6,809 bases of DNA from JAWLEV01 sp046538105 (GTDB taxonomy: Bacteria; Chloroflexota; Anaerolineae; UBA1429). Positions 1-5,672 of this stretch are shown here, piece by piece. The translations under genes and the position numbers were made by a program. The stretch lies in contig JBKHJO010000094.1 of NCBI GenBank assembly GCA_046538105.1, positions 1 to 6,809 of the forward strand. Reading direction: 5' to 3'. The notes below the pieces were generated by a model. It saw only the letters and a program-made list of their open reading frames with translations, was not told the origin of the DNA and searched no databases. Every line of letters starts with the position of its first letter. Positions within the stretch are counted from its first letter, which is position 1.

Positions 1-1167
1 GGCACCTACAGTGTGACGGTGACGGACGCGAACGGATGCACGAGCAGTTGCGAGAAAGCGGTGACGGTGTACGAGGGCCCCACGGTGAGGGTCGACGCCC
101 CGGCCGAGGTGGGGGAGGGTGCCACAGGTTTCGTGGTGACGGTTGACGTCGACGACGTCACCGACTTTGATGCCGCGCAGGTCGACGTCATCTACGATTC
201 TACTGTCCTTACGATGACCCATGTGACGGAGGGGAATATCGACGGGACCAGTGTCCCAGTTAAGGGCTGGAATTGTGTCTCCGGTGATGATGCGGTCAGG
301 GTCGTCGTAAATGTAGAGGGTGTCTCTGGTGTGAGCGGGTCGGGATATCTGGCCGAGATCCACTTTGACGTCGTCGGTTCAACCGGTGATACAAGCACTA
401 TCGACCTTTCAAGTGGGATGCTGGGCGACAGTGACGCCCAGGAGATCCCGGCGAGTTGGGAGGGGGACGCGGTCACGGTTACCAGCGGCCTTACGGCCGA
501 TTTCTCCGCCGATCCAACGGAGGGCTATGCTGGCGAGACCAGTTTCGCCTTCACCGATGGGAGCGGCGGCGGCGCGCTTCCCTATACCTATCAGTGGGGT
601 TTTGGGGATGGAGGCACGAGCGCTGACGAGAATTCCACCACCCATACCTACGCCGATCCTGGCACATACACCGTCACCCTCACCATCACCGATAGTGTCG
701 GAACGACGGCGACCAAGACGGATTGTATCACCGTCTATGATCCGTTGTCTGCCGGGTGTTCGGTGGATGCGACGGAGGGGGCGGCCGATTGTACCATCTT
801 TACGTTCAGTGATGAAAGCAGCGGGGGTAAGGCGGGCTATACCTATGCATGGGACTTTGGGGATGGTGGTACGAGCACTGACGAGAACCCCAGCCACGTC
901 TACGCCAGTGCCGGGGTCTATACGCCGACCCTGACGGTGACCGATACCCTTGGTACGGTGGATACCCAGAGTTGTGCCTCGATCGAGGTGCACCAACTGG
1001 GCGACGCCAACCAGGATAATGAAGTGAGTTCACTTGATGTGACGAAAGCGGAACGCATCATCCTCGCGTTGGATGGGGAGACGTCCGGAGCCGACGCTAA
1101 CTGTGATGGCGCTATCAACGTGTTGGACGTGACCACCATAGAATTGATCATCATGGGGCAGCCATAG
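1..1167 (+). CDS. Cohesin-PKD-PKD-dockerin scaffold protein (5' partial)
   Basis: The reading frame is open from base 1 to a TAG stop at 1165-1167, giving 388 visible codons; the true start lies upstream, and the GTG at 13 is an internal Val. Domain order (residues counted from base 1): 1-27, the end of a PKD/SprB-like repeat (GTYSVTVTDANGC); about 28-162, a cohesin module (VRVDAPAEV at the start, GYLAEIHFDVVGS near the end); about 164-248 and 249-332, two PKD domains with the typical WGFGDGGTS / WDFGDGGTS core and a YTVTLTITD-like last strand; 333-388, a type I-like dockerin. The dockerin has two calcium loops, DANQDNEVSSLD and DANCDGAINVLD, with Asp/Asn ligands at positions 1, 3, 5 and 12. 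Cohesins bind dockerins to build extracellular complexes, and PKD domains act as spacers. Carrying both halves on one chain suggests a scaffold that can chain or recruit partners. No catalytic domain is visible, but one could lie upstream. It is the first of three cohesin genes in a row. Confidence 0.9.
   Translation, partial: GTYSVTVTDANGCTSSCEKAVTVYEGPTVRVDAPAEVGEGATGFVVTVDVDDVTDFDAAQVDVIYDSTVLTMTHVTEGNIDGTSVPVKGWNCVSGDDAVRVVVNVEGVSGVSGSGYLAEIHFDVVGSTGDTSTIDLSSGMLGDSDAQEIPASWEGDAVTVTSGLTADFSADPTEGYAGETSFAFTDGSGGGALPYTYQWGFGDGGTSADENSTTHTYADPGTYTVTLTITDSVGTTATKTDCITVYDPLSAGCSVDATEGAADCTIFTFSDESSGGKAGYTYAWDFGDGGTSTDENPSHVYASAGVYTPTLTVTDTLGTVDTQSCASIEVHQLGDANQDNEVSSLDVTKAERIILALDGETSGADANCDGAINVLDVTTIELIIMGQP
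490..996 (+). repeat. Tandem pair of PKD domains within the scaffold gene
   Basis: Two adjacent PKD domains of about 85 residues each occupy 490-744 and 745-996. They share the core (W)(G/D)FGDGGTS(A/T)DEN followed by (T)HTYADPGTYT / HVYASAGVYT, and the DNA around 605-631 and 859-885 is still visibly similar. Both have a cysteine pair position (TDCITVY, QSCASIEV) near the end. The duplication is therefore a domain duplication inside one gene and not a mobile repeat. Confidence 0.85.
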
Positions 1168-1183
1168 GGGCTCGCTCACCGCA

Positions 1184-1212
1184 GCGGGCGGGATGGAAAG
1201 AACCCCGCCCGC
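1184..1212 (+). terminator. GC-rich hairpin between scaffold gene and anchored cohesin gene
   Basis: GCGGGCGGG (1184-1192) pairs perfectly with CCCGCCCGC (1204-1212), a 9-bp stem closing an 11-base loop, 17 bases after the stop of the upstream gene. The bases after it are TATTATC and not a run of T, so it is not a canonical intrinsic terminator. It could be a weak terminator, a partial read-through point, or a stem protecting the upstream mRNA end. No convincing promoter was seen between it and the next start at 1298, which favours partial read-through. Confidence 0.5.
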
Positions 1213-1297
1213 TATTATCACCCGGTTCCTTATGCGGGAACGTGTTGGGCGGTGTACTCTGTCGGCTTGCCGATCGGATCAGGTGAAAGAGGGGGAG

Positions 1298-2008
1298 ATG
1301 AGAACAAGACTCTGGGCAGTCTGTGCTGTGATGATTTTCTGTGTGTTGTTAAGCCCGTTCGCCTTTTTATCCCTGGCCGACGGGGAGATTATGGTGAGCG
1401 TTAACGCCCCTGTTGAGGTGATGTCGGATGAGGATATCGTCATCAGGATAGACGTCACAGAGGTGGCAGACCTGGATGTGTGTCAGTTCGACGTTGGTTA
1501 TGACGTCGATGTACTCGAGGCGATCGACGTCACGGCGGGGGATGTCGGTGGCACCGCCATCCCCATCGACATGTGGGGAGAGGTCGCGCAGGGAAAAATG
1601 AGGGTTCTTGGGAACGTCCCCGGCGTGCCGGGGGTGGACGGCGCGGGGTATCTGGCCGAGATCCACTTTCACGTCATCGGTTCCCAGGGCGATACCACCG
1701 CTATCGAACTTTCCAACGGGTTATTGGGGGACAAGTATGCGGAGGCCATAGCGCCGGTGGTCTGGAAGGACGGTGCGGTGCGGGTGGCGGATTCGGCCTC
1801 ATCGTCGAGCGAGGGGACATCCCTTTTGGGGTTGGCCAAGACGCCTGCGGCATCGCCCGCGGCCAGTGAGAAGGGGGCGGGGGACAAGGGTCTGCCCATT
1901 TTGGCTTATATCATGATTCTTCCTATAGTAGTCCTATCGGTCGTGATCGTGTGGATCTATGGGAGGCATAGAATTGGCCAACGCGGGAGACAAAGGAATG
2001 AGAAATAA
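1298..2008 (+). CDS. Membrane-anchored cohesin protein
   Basis: This is a 236-residue protein. Residues 1-27 are a signal peptide (MRTRLW, hydrophobic core, likely cut after SLA). About 30-166 is one cohesin module (ADLDVCQFDVGYD, IPIDMWGE, GYLAEIHFHVIGS). About 167-196 is a Ser/Ala/Pro-rich linker. Residues 199-222 are a strongly hydrophobic helix (LPILAYIMIL onward), and 223-236 a basic tail rich in Arg. The layout predicts a cohesin displayed outside the cell and held by a C-terminal membrane helix with its tail in the cytoplasm. It could therefore tether dockerin proteins such as the preceding scaffold. The ATG at 1298 is preferred over an in-frame ATG at 1193: it gives a proper signal peptide and follows a purine-rich site (AAAGAGGGGGAG), while the 1193 start lies in the loop of an intergenic hairpin. 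The 3' end overlaps the next gene by 11 bases. There is no sortase motif and no dockerin. Confidence 0.88.
   Translation: MRTRLWAVCAVMIFCVLLSPFAFLSLADGEIMVSVNAPVEVMSDEDIVIRIDVTEVADLDVCQFDVGYDVDVLEAIDVTAGDVGGTAIPIDMWGEVAQGKMRVLGNVPGVPGVDGAGYLAEIHFHVIGSQGDTTAIELSNGLLGDKYAEAIAPVVWKDGAVRVADSASSSSEGTSLLGLAKTPAASPAASEKGAGDKGLPILAYIMILPIVVLSVVIVWIYGRHRIGQRGRQRNEK
1985..1989 (+). promoter_or_regulatory. Ribosome binding site inside the end of the anchored cohesin gene
   Basis: GGGAG lies 8 bases before the ATG at 1998, within the last codons of the preceding gene. It supports 1998 over the in-frame ATG at 1959, which would put a 13-residue polar extension in front of the signal peptide. Start 1998 and the upstream stop (2006-2008) overlap, which points to translational coupling. 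Confidence 0.6.
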
Positions 2009-3215
2009 GGTCCGGCTGATCTGTGGGACAATCATTTTCTGCCTGCTGCTGCAGTTGTCTCCCGGCGCGTCCATGGCCGACCCGGACATCACGGTAAGGG
2101 TCGACACGCCATCCGAGGTGGAGGTGGACAGTGAATTTTCCGCGGTCATGAATATCACCGAGGTGGCAGACTTGGATGGATTTCAGGTCGACGTCAGTTA
2201 TGATCCCACCATCCTTGGAGTGATCGGGGTCAGCGACGGGGAGATTGGTGGTGCCGTCATCCCCATCGATATGTGGGGTGAGATCACACCGGGAAGGGTA
2301 AGGGTGATCGGAAATGTTCCCGGTGTCTCTGGGGTGAATGGCTCCGGGTATCTGGCCGTGGTCCACTTTTACGTCGTCGGCTCACCTGGCGACGCCAGCG
2401 AGATCGATCTCTCGGACGGCATCCTCGGTGATAAATACGCTCAGGAGATGACGCCCGTTTCCTGGATTGGGAGTTCCCTGGTCGTCAGCGGCGACTCGAC
2501 GCCCACCACCTATATGGATGCCGGCGTGGAGTGCGTGGCCCCGGTGGGGGATGATGGATATATGGCTCGCTTCACCTACACCTGGCTTGATGGGGGCACG
2601 GGCCCCCTGACCCTGGAGCGCAGCGAGATGAGCCTGCCCGAAGATACGTGGGAGGGGGAGGTGCCCGAGGTGTTGGAGGCCGGCGAACACACCTTTGATA
2701 TCTGGGTAAGGACGCTGGACGACCTGACCTGGACCCTTGAGGCAGAGGGGCATGTGGCACAGGCACATGCCCGAGCCGATGACGAAAAAAAGTGTCTGGG
2801 CGTGCCCCAATACATTGGAGGGGTTTTCTACGACGTGGAGCCCGACGGAATGCAGGGTGCCCACGATCTGCCCCTGGGTAACTGGATGGTGGAACTGCGG
2901 GGGGAGGAGACGGGGGAGATCCACACCACAGAGACGGTATCCGATACCGTCAGCCCCTTCTATGGGCAGTGGGCGATGCCGAAAGAAGTGGTCTCGGGGA
3001 CCTATGTGGTGTCCAATGTGGGAGTGGAGGGATGGGTCCAGTCCTATCCGACGGAGCCGATCACCTATGGCATCGAATATCATGGCGGGACTGACTTTGA
3101 TCTGCTGAGCCCAGAACCCGAGGGGTATACGGGACGGCTGGATTTTGGCACCTATCCGGTGCTGGCAGAGGAGACGTGGACCTACTGGTATCCGCTGGTG
3201 TTCCATGGGCATTGA
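1998..3215 (+). CDS. Secreted cohesin protein with SdrD-B/CNA-B-like module
   Basis: This is a 405-residue protein. Residues 1-27 are a signal peptide (MRNKVRLICG, hydrophobic core, cleavage near SMA/DPD). About 31-165 is a cohesin module close to that of the preceding gene (TEVADLDGFQVDVSYD, IPIDMWGE, GYLAVVHFYVVGS). About 171-258 is a beta-rich segment (VECVAPVGDDGYMARFTYTW, then EAGEHTFDIWV) resembling modules of other secreted bacterial proteins, low certainty. About 272-351 is an SdrD-B/CNA-B-like beta-sandwich (YIGGVFYDVEPDGMQ, LPLGNWMVELRG, GTYVVSNV). The tail 394-405 ends in WYPLVFHGH, like the xYLPLV C-termini common on exported Chloroflexota proteins and perhaps a sorting or anchoring signal. 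There is no membrane helix at the C-terminus. Start and coupling: see the site at 1985-1989. The protein probably displays a cohesin on or outside the cell, reaching further than the short anchored paralogue. A terminator follows at 3250. Confidence 0.87.
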   Translation: MRNKVRLICGTIIFCLLLQLSPGASMADPDITVRVDTPSEVEVDSEFSAVMNITEVADLDGFQVDVSYDPTILGVIGVSDGEIGGAVIPIDMWGEITPGRVRVIGNVPGVSGVNGSGYLAVVHFYVVGSPGDASEIDLSDGILGDKYAQEMTPVSWIGSSLVVSGDSTPTTYMDAGVECVAPVGDDGYMARFTYTWLDGGTGPLTLERSEMSLPEDTWEGEVPEVLEAGEHTFDIWVRTLDDLTWTLEAEGHVAQAHARADDEKKCLGVPQYIGGVFYDVEPDGMQGAHDLPLGNWMVELRGEETGEIHTTETVSDTVSPFYGQWAMPKEVVSGTYVVSNVGVEGWVQSYPTEPITYGIEYHGGTDFDLLSPEPEGYTGRLDFGTYPVLAEETWTYWYPLVFHGH

Positions 3216-3249
3216 TTGGGGACATGGTCTTCACGGACGGGGCCGGAGG

Positions 3250-3282
3250 GCGAGGAGGGCTGACAGGCTTTCCTCGCTTTTT
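3250..3282 (+). terminator. Intrinsic terminator of the cohesin gene cluster
   Basis: An 11-bp stem (3250-3260 with 3267-3277, including two G-U pairs) closes a 6-base loop and is followed directly by five T (3278-3282). It begins 34 bases after the stop of the secreted cohesin gene and ends 7 bases before a promoter -35 box, so it separates the cohesin cluster from the oxidoreductase gene. On the opposite strand no T run follows, so it acts in one direction. Confidence 0.85.
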
Positions 3283-3289
3283 GTATTGG

Positions 3290-3317
3290 TTGACAGCGCT
3301 CCGGGGGAGGCTAGAAT
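3290..3317 (+). promoter_or_regulatory. Sigma70-type promoter of the oxidoreductase gene
   Basis: A perfect -35 box TTGACA (3290-3295), a 16-base spacer and a -10 box TAGAAT (3312-3317) give an expected start near 3324 and a leader of about 38 bases before the GTG at 3362. It sits immediately after a terminator, so the gene is an independent transcription unit. Confidence 0.8.
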
Positions 3318-3348
3318 ATGCCCATCGGTCATCTTGATCATAGCATGC

Positions 3349-3354
3349 AGGAGG
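3349..3354 (+). promoter_or_regulatory. Ribosome binding site setting a GTG start
   Basis: AGGAGG stands 7 bases before GTG at 3362. This is the only good start signal in front of the dinucleotide-binding fold, whose first strand (YQVGIIGCG) begins at residue 3, so the GTG start is well supported. Confidence 0.85.
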
Positions 3355-3361
3355 CAGAAAA

Positions 3362-4426
3362 GTGACATATCAGGTAGGCATCATCGGCTGTGGACGGCCA
3401 CGGGCCGAGGAGGAGCACACGGGTTTTGGCATGGCCCACGCACATGTCAAGGGGTACGAGGCCTCGCCCGACGCGGAACTCACTGCCCTGGCGGACATCA
3501 AGATCGAGAGCGCCGAGGCCTTTCAGGAGGAGCATGGCGGCGAGCATATCTATACCGACTATCACGAGATGTTGGAGAAAGAAGATCTGGATATCGTCAG
3601 CATCTGCACCTGGCCCCATCTGCACGCCGAGATGGTCATCGCCTGCGCGGAGGCCGGCGTCAAGGCCGTCCATTGCGAGAAACCCATGGCGCCCACCTAT
3701 GGCGAGGCTGTGGAGATGACGCGGGTCTGTGAGGCGCGGGGCGTGCAGCTCAGTTTCAACCATCAGCGGCGTTTTGGTGCGCCCTTTTGCCGGGCCAAGG
3801 AACTCCTCGACGGGGGAGCCATCGGCGATCTGATACGTCTGGAGGCCTCTTGTTCCAACATGTTCGACTGGGGCACCCACTGGTTCGATATGCTCTTTTT
3901 CTACAACGATGAGACGCCGGTGGAGTGGGTCATCGGCCAGATCGAGCCCCGGGGCGGGCAAAAGATATTCGGCGTTCCGGTGGAAGGCCAGGGTATCAGC
4001 CATTTCAAATATCGTAATGGCGTTCACGGTCTCATGATCACGGGCTTTGAGGCCGGTTGGGAGGCCTCCAATCGGCTCGTGGGCACCGAGGGCGTCATCG
4101 AGGTGGGGCCCAGTCAGGATGTGTCCCTTCGCACCTGGATCGAGGGACAGGAGACGTGGCAGCCGGTGGAACTGGAGGAGGGGCTGCACGGTCAGGACTA
4201 TGTGAAACTGGCCGTTTTGGACGTCATCGACGCCCTCAAGACGGGGCGTGAACCCGAGTTGGCGGCGCGCAAGGCATTGCAGGCCACCGAACTCATCTTT
4301 GCCACCTATGAGTCGAGCCGCAGGCGGGGGCGTGTGGAACTCCCCCTGGATATCGAGGATTCGCCGTTGCTGACCATGCTGAAGACGGGGGAGATGGAGG
4401 GCGATTTCCCCGACCTGATCTGGTGA
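3362..4426 (+). CDS. Gfo/Idh/MocA-family NAD(P)-dependent oxidoreductase
   Basis: This 354-residue protein is full length for the family. The N-terminal Rossmann domain (about 1-125) opens with GIIGCG at 6-11 and continues GFGMAHAHVKGY at 21-32; the acidic ALADI strand end (D45) is expected to bind the cofactor ribose. The EKP signature (E106-K107-P108, in HCEKPMAP) carries the family's catalytic lysine. The C-terminal alpha/beta domain contains NHQRRF (133-138) and DWGTHWFD (169-176), whose His173 and Asp residues match the second half of the active site. Family members oxidise or epimerise sugars, inositols and related polyols; the substrate here cannot be told. The protein has no signal peptide, so it is cytoplasmic. 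It has its own promoter and ribosome binding site. It converges with an aldose epimerase gene and lies near a sugar-acid dehydratase, suggesting carbohydrate oxidation. A longer-than-usual loop (RPRAEEEHT) interrupts the glycine-rich motif and probably marks a subfamily. Confidence 0.9.
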   Translation: MTYQVGIIGCGRPRAEEEHTGFGMAHAHVKGYEASPDAELTALADIKIESAEAFQEEHGGEHIYTDYHEMLEKEDLDIVSICTWPHLHAEMVIACAEAGVKAVHCEKPMAPTYGEAVEMTRVCEARGVQLSFNHQRRFGAPFCRAKELLDGGAIGDLIRLEASCSNMFDWGTHWFDMLFFYNDETPVEWVIGQIEPRGGQKIFGVPVEGQGISHFKYRNGVHGLMITGFEAGWEASNRLVGTEGVIEVGPSQDVSLRTWIEGQETWQPVELEEGLHGQDYVKLAVLDVIDALKTGREPELAARKALQATELIFATYESSRRRGRVELPLDIEDSPLLTMLKTGEMEGDFPDLIW

Positions 4427-4448
4427 AGGATGGCCGACATCGCTGCAC

Positions 4449-4573
4449 GCCCAGGGCTAAAGCCACTGGGCTCAGAGGACAAAGGGACTCTGTCCCTCAG
4501 GCTCCCCGCCCTCTTTGAGGGCTAGGGGGATCGAAAGAACTGTGGTGTAGCCTGCGGCCTTGGGGCCGAGGGC
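4449..4573. repeat. Cluster of four hairpins between convergent genes
   Basis: The 169-base gap between the two convergent stops contains four successive inverted repeats. First, GCCCAG/CTGGGC (4449-4454 with 4466-4471), with an inner GGC/GCC and a TAAA loop. Second, AGGGAC-TCT-GTCCCT (4483-4497), perfect. Third, GCCCTC-TTT-GAGGGC (4508-4522), perfect, with flanking CCCC/GGGG (4504-4507, 4525-4528) extending it past a TA bulge. Fourth, CGGCC-TTGG-GGCCG (4555-4568), with further pairing out to 4550/4573. None is followed by a real T run on either strand. The block may act as a two-way transcription barrier or be an interspersed REP-like palindromic element; its copy number cannot be judged from one window. 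Confidence 0.65.
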
Positions 4574-4595
4574 AGATTGGGCGAGGAGCACCCCC

Positions 4596-5576
4596 TTACT
4601 GATCCGACACCTCTATCTCTATCCACGCATTCAGGGATTCGCCGGGCTCCAGGATGGCGAGATGGGCCGCTTTTTTGATACCCTGTGCATAGAGATTGTG
4701 AGCGTCGGTGGAGCAGGACTGGTTCTCAATGCAGAAAAAGGGCGCCCCGGGTGGTGTATAGATGACGCTGTGGGTAAAGAGTTCCGAGGCTTTTAGGGTG
4801 ATCTTTTTGCCAATCTCATCGTAGTAAATAACCTGCGGGTTGTCCGGCTCCAGCCCCCAAAAGACGTCGTCCAGGTCGAGGGTTTCCAGTGATGTGGGAG
4901 TGCGCAGGTCGGCCGGCCCCTGTTCCAGGTCGAGCAGGCGTCCCGTAGGCAAGAGATCTATGGCCTCCATCCATTTTTTGGCGGGGGAGAGAATGCGCAC
5001 GCTCTTGCGGGGACCGATGATGCGAAAGTAGGGATGGATGGCAAGGCCAAAGGGCAACCGACTGTCGTGACTTTTGTTGTGTACGGCAAAATCCACGCGC
5101 ACGCCGCTGGGGTTCAGTGTATAGGTCACCTGCAGGGTATTGCGGATGGGAAAGTGGCGGTAGATCTCCTTTCCCGGTCGAAAGACTATTTTCGCGGAGG
5201 CCGAGACGCCTTTATCGGTGACCAGGGGCTTTTCGTATGTCCAGGACACATCCCGGACCAGCCCGTGAATGAAATTTGGGCCATCGTTGGGCTCAAAGGT
5301 GTACGTCCGGCCGTCAAAGGTGAAGGTGGCGTCGCGCACTCGGTTGGGCGTGGGATAGAGGACGGGAGTGCCCAGAAGGGTCTGTTCTCCCCGGGATTCT
5401 TGCAAGCCGTATAGATAGTCCTGCCCGTCGACCTGCAGACGAAAGAGGTTGCTGCCCCGGTCGGGACTGAAGGAGAGGGCGCTTTGGTTCTTGTCGTCCT
5501 GGCTCTGATATTCCAGTTGCACGACATGCCATCCTGTCTTGGGATGCCTGTGTTCACGACAACTGCCGGGACACAT
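4596..5576 (-). CDS. Aldose 1-epimerase (mutarotase) family protein
   Basis: This 326-residue cytoplasmic protein is normal in length for the galactose mutarotase fold. Visible family motifs are: YPTPNRV (74-80), the sugar-binding Asn-Arg (N78, R79); FIHGLVRDVSW (102-112), with the HG histidine (H104); PFGLAIHPYF (175-184), with the second conserved histidine (H181); LDLDDVFWGL (233-242), with the sugar-contact Asp; and FFCIENQS (280-287), whose E284 fits the catalytic base. These enzymes interconvert alpha and beta anomers of aldoses or of a sugar phosphate. Which sugar is open, because subfamilies share these motifs. The start is ATG at 5576: AGGAGGT (5582-5588 on this strand) lies 5 bases upstream. 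A promoter is proposed at 5621-5649. It is convergent with the oxidoreductase and divergent from the dehydratase gene. The N-terminal leader MCPGSCREHRHPKTG is polar, has two cysteines and is not an export signal. Confidence 0.88.
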   Translation of the reverse strand: MCPGSCREHRHPKTGWHVVQLEYQSQDDKNQSALSFSPDRGSNLFRLQVDGQDYLYGLQESRGEQTLLGTPVLYPTPNRVRDATFTFDGRTYTFEPNDGPNFIHGLVRDVSWTYEKPLVTDKGVSASAKIVFRPGKEIYRHFPIRNTLQVTYTLNPSGVRVDFAVHNKSHDSRLPFGLAIHPYFRIIGPRKSVRILSPAKKWMEAIDLLPTGRLLDLEQGPADLRTPTSLETLDLDDVFWGLEPDNPQVIYYDEIGKKITLKASELFTHSVIYTPPGAPFFCIENQSCSTDAHNLYAQGIKKAAHLAILEPGESLNAWIEIEVSDQ

Positions 5577-5599
5577 AAGGGACCTCCTGACTCTTACGG

Positions 5600-5628
5600 T
5601 TGCTCGTGGATCACAAAGATATTATACT
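5600..5628 (+). promoter_or_regulatory. Promoter of the sugar-acid dehydratase gene
   Basis: A weak -35 box TTGCTC (5600-5605), a 17-base spacer and a good -10 box TATACT (5623-5628) point to a start near 5635, about 38 bases before the ATG. The -35 matches at only three positions, so the site is likely to be weak or to need an activator. Confidence 0.5.
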
Positions 5629-5649
5629 CGCCGTCGGATAGTTTGGAAA
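5621..5649 (-). promoter_or_regulatory. Promoter of the epimerase gene
   Basis: Read on the minus strand, TTTCCA (5649-5644), a 17-base spacer and a perfect TATAAT (5626-5621) form a sigma70-type promoter. It would start transcription near 5614 and leave a leader of roughly 38 bases. Its -10 box shares four bases with the -10 box of the plus-strand promoter. Confidence 0.6.
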
Positions 5650-5672
5650 TCTAGCCATCTGGAGGAGGGCGT

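Noticed and set aside
365..996. Overlapping frames on both strands within the cohesin-PKD gene (189 and 195 codons)
   Set aside because: They are Arg/Pro-rich with no domain features, and the in-frame product clearly encodes cohesin and PKD modules.
1193..1297. Upstream ATG (1193) as start of the anchored cohesin gene
   Set aside because: It would add 35 residues before a normal signal peptide and begin in the loop of a hairpin without a good ribosome site. ATG 1298 follows a purine-rich site.
1959..1997. Upstream ATG (1959) as start of the secreted cohesin gene
   Set aside because: It adds a polar 13-residue extension ahead of the signal peptide, while ATG 1998 has GGGAG 8 bases upstream.
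2382..3212. Long open frame on the minus strand opposite the secreted cohesin gene (276 codons)
   Set aside because: It is rich in Pro, His, Gly and Arg, has no recognisable domain, and lies fully antisense to a gene with a signal peptide and clear modules. It is a product of GC-rich codon use.
3338..4189. Long open frame on the minus strand opposite the oxidoreductase (283 codons)
   Set aside because: It is antisense to a gene with conserved EKP and DWGTHWFD motifs, and has no domain and no ribosome site of its own. It is a shadow frame.
4508..4530. Ordinary intrinsic terminator for the oxidoreductase
   Set aside because: The stem is strong, but the following bases are GATCGAAAG with no T run, so I list it only as part of the hairpin cluster.
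4449..4573. CRISPR array or tRNA/structured RNA in the convergent gap
   Set aside because: The four hairpins differ in sequence and there are no equal direct repeats with spacers. No cloverleaf or known riboswitch layout could be drawn, and the location after both stops fits neither.
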